Origin: a bacterium
Lineage (GTDB): Bacteria > Myxococcota_A > Bradymonadia > Bradymonadales > Bradymonadaceae
Reading direction: 5' to 3'
Assembly: GCA_030427705.1 (NCBI GenBank)
Contig: JAUIBR010000016.1
Span: forward strand, 62,001 to 126,000
Length of the DNA stretch: 64,000 nt
Position 1 is the stretch's first letter, and every line of letters starts with the position of its first letter. This document shows, in pieces, positions 60,074 through 64,000 of the stretch. The translations under genes and the position numbers were made by a program. Under the pieces are notes generated by a model. It had not been told where the DNA came from. It did not search any database and saw only the letters and a program-made list of their open reading frames with translations.

Positions 60074-61203
60074 AGACGGCCGAACAATCCGTCTTTGCCG
60101 GCGATCACGAGACTGCCGTCAACGACGTGGCAGCGCGATATGTCCGGTAAATCGCTTTGACCATCGGTCCGAGGCGTGAGGTCCTCAAACGGTTCTTCTT
60201 CGTTGTCGGGGTCAAGTCGCAGCACGAAGCCCCGCTCCAAGATGCTGTAGCGGCCAACGACGTAGACTGCGCCATCGCTGCGGCAAACGTCGGTCACCCA
60301 GGTGCTATCGTTGGGAAAGACGGCCCCCAAACTGAACGCCTTCCACTGGGTCGGGTCCGTCGGGTCTTGTTCGCTGAAGTCGAAGACGATCCCGACGTTA
60401 TCATCTTGGTTTACACCGCCTACGGTGACGCCGCTCTCATCCACGTCGATACCCCATAACTCGCCCGTGAATTGGTCCGTGAGCTGCACGATGCCGAAGT
60501 CGAAACGTTCTTCGGTCCATTTGGGTGTGAACACGGTTGGTGGCTGATTTATTAGACTTCCGACGCCCCAGAACTCCTCGCCGCGGGTCTCCATGTCCAG
60601 AATCTGAACGCCGTTAGGCACGTCGTCATCATCTCCGTCGTTCCAGAATCCGCGACCGGATACGAAGGCCGTGGTGTCCGAAGTGCGATACATCAGCTCC
60701 ACACCCGTCAGCGATTCTGCGATTGCGCGACCACTATCCGACCGACGGTACGTCCCGACCGTGAATCCGGTGTCGACCGTTGAGCCGCGTTGCAGAATCG
60801 GCCCGATAACACCGTCGCTTCCCATTCGTGAAACCGTGTAGCGGTCAGGCATTTCGACCCCGCCGAAGTACATGAAGTCGCCAGACCGATGGATCGAGTT
60901 CACGCGCGCGTCGTCGAAGTAACCTGTTGGCGACGTTTGCAGTGACGCCCAGGATTGGCCGCCGTTGCTGGTCACATACACGCCATATCCAGTTGTCGTC
61001 GTCCCACAGCCGACGTAGCAGGTCTGCGCATCGTCGCACCAAAGGGTGTCGGTGCGATTGCCGGCGCACGGGTGCGTTCCGATGACCCAATCGCCAACCT
61101 CACCGAGGTCGCCGCCTTGGTCGATGCCGCCCATGTCGTCGATAGGATTGTCAGCGGCTTTGCAGCCAGAAAAGAGCAATACGAGCGCGATGAGGATTCG
61201 CAT
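60070..61203 (-). CDS. Lipoprotein beta-propeller (BNR-type) protein
   Basis: Signal peptide and lipobox LFSGC. A GYGVYVTSNGGQSWASL block is a BNR/Asp-box turn, and other blocks (DAQTCYVGCGTT, RTSDTTAFVSGRGFW, VCRSDGAVYVVGRY) suggest a six- or seven-bladed propeller. No enzyme motif is seen. Convergent with the previous gene, overlapping stops by 4 bp. Confidence 0.72.
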   Translation of the reverse strand: MRILIALVLLFSGCKAADNPIDDMGGIDQGGDLGEVGDWVIGTHPCAGNRTDTLWCDDAQTCYVGCGTTTTGYGVYVTSNGGQSWASLQTSPTGYFDDARVNSIHRSGDFMYFGGVEMPDRYTVSRMGSDGVIGPILQRGSTVDTGFTVGTYRRSDSGRAIAESLTGVELMYRTSDTTAFVSGRGFWNDGDDDDVPNGVQILDMETRGEEFWGVGSLINQPPTVFTPKWTEERFDFGIVQLTDQFTGELWGIDVDESGVTVGGVNQDDNVGIVFDFSEQDPTDPTQWKAFSLGAVFPNDSTWVTDVCRSDGAVYVVGRYSILERGFVLRLDPDNEEEPFEDLTPRTDGQSDLPDISRCHVVDGSLVIAGKDGLFGRL

Positions 61204-61292
61204 GACATGCCTTGGTCACAAGTCGCCGACCATCATGACGGTTGACGCCAATGTTCTGCAACGGGACTCTCGTCAAAACTCGCGAGGTTCCC

Positions 61293-61652
61293 ATGAGCTA
61301 CTCACTGTCCTGCCACTGCAATGCCATTCAACTCGACGTCGAAGCCGAACTCGACGATCTGCTTCAATGCAATTGTTCTTCGTGCCGCCGCTTTGGTGCA
61401 ATCCACTGGTATGTGCCAGCAGATGCTGTGACGCTGAAAACGAAGAGCGTGGGGATGTCCACGTATGCATGGACCGCCGTGAATGAAGGCCACCACTTCT
61501 GCAAGACGTGCGGCACCTCTATCATGCGAACGGGCTACCCCAATGGCGTGGTTGCGATAAATGCGGCATGCATCAACGAAGTCGACATCTTCGAGTTGGA
61601 ATTCAAACAGTGGGATGGGCGCTCGAAGATGCCGCCAGGCGTGCAGCGCTAG
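61293..61652 (+). CDS. GFA/CENP-V family zinc protein
   Basis: From ATG 61293 (CGAGG upstream), 119 residues: CHCNAIQ, LLQCNCSSCRRFGAIHW and HHFCKTCGTSI form the zinc-binding Cys pattern of the GFA family. The family includes the glutathione-dependent formaldehyde-activating enzyme, but that activity is debated. Substrate unknown. Confidence 0.88.
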   Translation: MSYSLSCHCNAIQLDVEAELDDLLQCNCSSCRRFGAIHWYVPADAVTLKTKSVGMSTYAWTAVNEGHHFCKTCGTSIMRTGYPNGVVAINAACINEVDIFELEFKQWDGRSKMPPGVQR

Positions 61653-62692
61653 GAACCCGGCCGACGGTCGAGGCGTGGGCGCTGCTCGCTGTGGACGAGG
61701 TCCTGAACGCCGTCCGAAGCCAGGAAGTTATGTGGGAATCCCAGCTCGATGCGGCTGACTTCATCGAGCGCCGCCAGGTGCGCCGGCGACAATTCAATCG
61801 AAGCGGCACCCAACGTGTCGGTAATCTGCGAGACCTTTCGGGCGCCCACAATCGGGATGTAGTTATAGCCTTGGGCCTGCACCCATGCGGTCGCGACCTG
61901 TGCGGATGAAGCACCTAGCTCGTCAGCCACTTTGTCGACTGCGCGTGCGATGGCCATGTTCCGGTCACTGGTTCGACCGCGAGCCTCGTTACCACCTGAC
62001 CGCTTGGAGTCTTCCGCGTCACCGCGGCTGTATTTGCCCGTGAGGACACCTCCGCCAAGTGGCGCCCAGGCGAGCACGCTCTGACCGAAGTGTTCAGCCA
62101 TGGGGAGCAGGTCACGCTCTGGCGTACGCTCGATTAGGCTGTATTCGATCTGAAGCCCGACGTACTGCGTCCAGCCGCGAAGCTCAGCCATGACATTGGA
62201 GGCGCTGACCACCCACGCCGGCGTATCGCTGATACCCACGTAGAGCACTTTGCCGGAACGCACGACGTCATCGAGTGCGCGCAGCGTCTCGTCAATTGGC
62301 GTTTGGTCATCGAACGCGTGGACCCACAAAAGATCAATGTAGTCCGTGCGTAGGCGCTTCAAGCTTTCCTCGACGGAGCGCTTGAGGTTCTTTCGGCCAT
62401 TTCCCGCGGTGTTCGGGTCGGAGTGGTCCATCGCCAAGGTGTACTTGGTCGCGATGACGTTTTGGTGCCGCTTGCCTTCCAGCCAGCTGCCCAGAATCTC
62501 TTCGGTTTCACCGTTATGATACTTGTTTGCGGTGTCCAGGAAGTTCCCACCAGCTTCCGCGTAGGCATCCAGAACTTGGTGGCTGGTTTCCTTGTCTGCA
62601 CCAAATCCCCAGTTGTTGCCGAAGCTCATAGTGCCGAGGCAGATTTCCGAAACACGAAGGCCGGAGCGGCCGAGAAGTCGATAGCGAAGCAT
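61649..62692 (-). CDS. Aldo/keto reductase (YajO/YghZ-like)
   Basis: The 347-residue enzyme has RYRLLGRSGLRVSEICLGTMSFG, FLDTANKYHNGETEE (Asp and Tyr), IATKYTLA (Lys), DYIDLLWVHAFDDQTPIDET and IPIVGARKVSQI. The convergent stop overlaps the GFA stop by 4 bp. Substrate is unknown. Confidence 0.93.
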   Translation of the reverse strand: MLRYRLLGRSGLRVSEICLGTMSFGNNWGFGADKETSHQVLDAYAEAGGNFLDTANKYHNGETEEILGSWLEGKRHQNVIATKYTLAMDHSDPNTAGNGRKNLKRSVEESLKRLRTDYIDLLWVHAFDDQTPIDETLRALDDVVRSGKVLYVGISDTPAWVVSASNVMAELRGWTQYVGLQIEYSLIERTPERDLLPMAEHFGQSVLAWAPLGGGVLTGKYSRGDAEDSKRSGGNEARGRTSDRNMAIARAVDKVADELGASSAQVATAWVQAQGYNYIPIVGARKVSQITDTLGAASIELSPAHLAALDEVSRIELGFPHNFLASDGVQDLVHSEQRPRLDRRPGS

Positions 62693-62762
62693 GTTGTCTC
62701 CCGAGTCTTGTTAGATTTCGACTCGTGAGATGCTGCACATAAATCAGCGATTCACAATAGGT

Positions 62763-63275
62763 TCAGTCACCAAGGATTCGCGGAAGGTCATCCTTCGGAG
62801 GCCGAAACGCCAGGAAGATGGGGATGATGATGGCAAACGACAGGCCGACCACGGCCCAGACGATTGAGTGCAGCATCTCCAAGCCCAGCCGCTGCGTGTT
62901 GTAGCCCCAGACGACTACGTAGACGATGCCCATGATGATGTTCATGAATCCCGCCGACAGCGCGATCACGCCCGTCAGACGCCGATAGAACTCATCAGGG
63001 TTCGTGTCGAGCCAGTACTTCTTACAAGGGATATTGATCAGCGACGGCGGAATCTTGCGAGCCAGCGATTCCGATGCCATCGGCGCGAAACACAGGTTCA
63101 TCAACGACGTGAACACGAGTCCGAACTGCAGATAACTCGACTTCGCCATCCACCCATCGGGTCCGCGGCTGTTGAAGTGCGTCGCGACGATCTCCGGCAA
63201 CGACGGATACGTAATCATCAGGAACGCTACGATCGCCACAAATGTGAGTGCCCAAAAGGCTTTTCCAAACGACAT
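62763..63275 (-). CDS. DUF1648 domain membrane protein
   Basis: The 170-residue protein has the DUF1648 motif LPEIVATHFNSRGPDGWMAK and four membrane segments. It belongs to the SdpI/DUF1648 immunity-like or regulatory membrane family. The N-terminal hydrophobic segment is an uncleaved signal anchor. Function unknown. Confidence 0.82.
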   Translation of the reverse strand: MSFGKAFWALTFVAIVAFLMITYPSLPEIVATHFNSRGPDGWMAKSSYLQFGLVFTSLMNLCFAPMASESLARKIPPSLINIPCKKYWLDTNPDEFYRRLTGVIALSAGFMNIIMGIVYVVVWGYNTQRLGLEMLHSIVWAVVGLSFAIIIPIFLAFRPPKDDLPRILGD

Positions 63276-63348
63276 GATGACCTCCTTGCTTCACTTTGAG
63301 TCTAATAACCAGACCATTCGGAACCATGAGGTTTTATTCGTAGGTTTG

Positions 63349-64000
63349 TTAGGTTTTCCCGAAGTTTCCGAAATGCTCAGCGAGTAGGTCGTAGACGATG
63401 CGAATGCGGCGGTTCGTACGCAGTTCTCGGTGTGCGACAAGCCAGATGGGAACTGGAATCGCAACATCGGGAAGGAGTTTGACCACGCGTGAATCGGGCT
63501 CCCCAACGTCGTCCATCATGATGCAAACGCCTACGCTTTGCAGGCACATGCCCCATTGAACGAGATGGTTTCCGGTCACAACAGGGAACTGTTTTTGCTC
63601 AAGCTCGATATCAAACATCGACTTCAGTGTCGTGACCATTACGTCCGTACGGTCGAACGCAAAAATCTCCACGTTCTTGAGGTCCTCGGGCGTGTTTACT
63701 GGACCAACGCGCTCTAGATACTCGGGCGTGGCATAGAAATGCCCTTGTGTCTGGGCGACCTTCTTGCCCACCAAGTCCGGATGGTCGGGTTGGGCGTTTC
63801 GAACGGCAATATCGGCCTCGCGCCGTAAGAGGTCACGCACCTCGTTTGAGGCAACCACCTCGAGCTCGATTCCGGGGTATTCCACACGCAGCTTTCCAAT
63901 GGCTGCTGGAAGCAGATGCGCAGAAATGGTTTCGCTCGCCGTGATTGAAACCATCCCTTCGACTGCGTCCGACTGCCCCGTCGCTGTGAGCGATAGCCTT
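63349..64000 (-). CDS. LysR family regulator, C-terminal part only
   Basis: The frame is open to the right edge and continues GMVSITASETISAHLLPAAIGKLR, the start of a LysR effector domain; the HTH lies outside the window. Other LysR effector features are ADIAVRNAQPDHPDLVGKKV and HFYATPEYLERVG. The C-terminal end matches the DmlR/CrgA group. Confidence 0.88.
   Translation of the reverse strand, partial: RLSLTATGQSDAVEGMVSITASETISAHLLPAAIGKLRVEYPGIELEVVASNEVRDLLRREADIAVRNAQPDHPDLVGKKVAQTQGHFYATPEYLERVGPVNTPEDLKNVEIFAFDRTDVMVTTLKSMFDIELEQKQFPVVTGNHLVQWGMCLQSVGVCIMMDDVGEPDSRVVKLLPDVAIPVPIWLVAHRELRTNRRIRIVYDLLAEHFGNFGKT

Overview
The window reads as chromosomal DNA from a Gram-negative, GC-moderate (mid-50s % by eye) bacterium of the deltaproteobacterial / Myxococcota type, possibly Bradymonadales-like. 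That placement is inference. It rests on many lipoproteins whose lipobox is followed by Asn-rich (NNxNN)n or Asp-Met-rich spacers, a Ser/Thr kinase with one membrane span, a peroxisome-like multifunctional beta-oxidation enzyme with SCP2 domains, and very few long operons. I see no prophage, transposase, IS end or CRISPR array.

Layout. 0-5 kb: a truncated proline-rich protein, a VOC protein, an SDR, an EF-hand/scramblase-like protein, a GlxA-type AraC regulator and a beta-propeller-like protein. 5-11 kb: a sulfur module read leftward (DUF442 phosphatase-like protein, two near-duplicate ETHE1-type persulfide dioxygenases, a TauE/SafE permease, two YeeE/YedE half-transporters). It diverges from a sigma-54 activator that has no sensor domain, and a near-consensus -24/-12 promoter and a candidate activator site lie between them; YceI follows the activator. 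11-18 kb: CAT-type acetyltransferase, OxyR, DksA-like and macro-domain pair, AdaA/Ogt-type repair protein, Tat-exported LigB-like dioxygenase, sirtuin, VOC protein. 18-28.8 kb: lipoproteins, hydrolases, a TetR regulator, an RRM protein, a pilin-like protein, a protein kinase and a long-chain acyl-CoA ligase. 28.8-31.5 kb: a Fic protein preceded by five 21-bp-phased direct repeats, then a gene that looks frame-disrupted. 31.5-41 kb: secreted protein, aldo-keto reductase/LysR pair, PhnA-like protein, monomeric isocitrate dehydrogenase, transaldolase, and a DEAD-box helicase gene carrying an apparent 1-nt frameshift.

41.0-41.85 kb holds a leftward array of nine tRNA or tRNA-like genes (Asn, Asp, Glu, an interrupted Trp-like gene, Gly, Glu, Lys, Lys, and one lacking its anticodon arm), preceded by a terminator that has an alternative pairing partner. 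42-51 kb: lipoprotein hydrolase, stand-alone 2-oxoacid acyltransferase domain, YedI/DUF808 protein, GpmI, PlsC-like acyltransferase, glutamine amidotransferase, aquaporin, diheme lipoprotein. 51-57 kb: thiolase plus multifunctional enzyme (fatty or sterol side-chain beta-oxidation), RuvC-like protein, TrhO. 57-64 kb: three large lipoproteins, GFA protein, aldo-keto reductase, DUF1648 protein and a LysR regulator cut by the window edge.

Several intergenic gaps are filled with short-word tandem repeats. These include UUCG-type mini-hairpins at 37.7 kb, related tracts at 21.8 and 51.4 kb, and other word families at 1.87/57.16, 10.9/20.35 and 58.8 kb. The regions I find most unusual are the Fic repeat array with its Gln-for-His Fic motif, the interrupted tRNA array with its leader, and the sigma-54 sulfur circuit.
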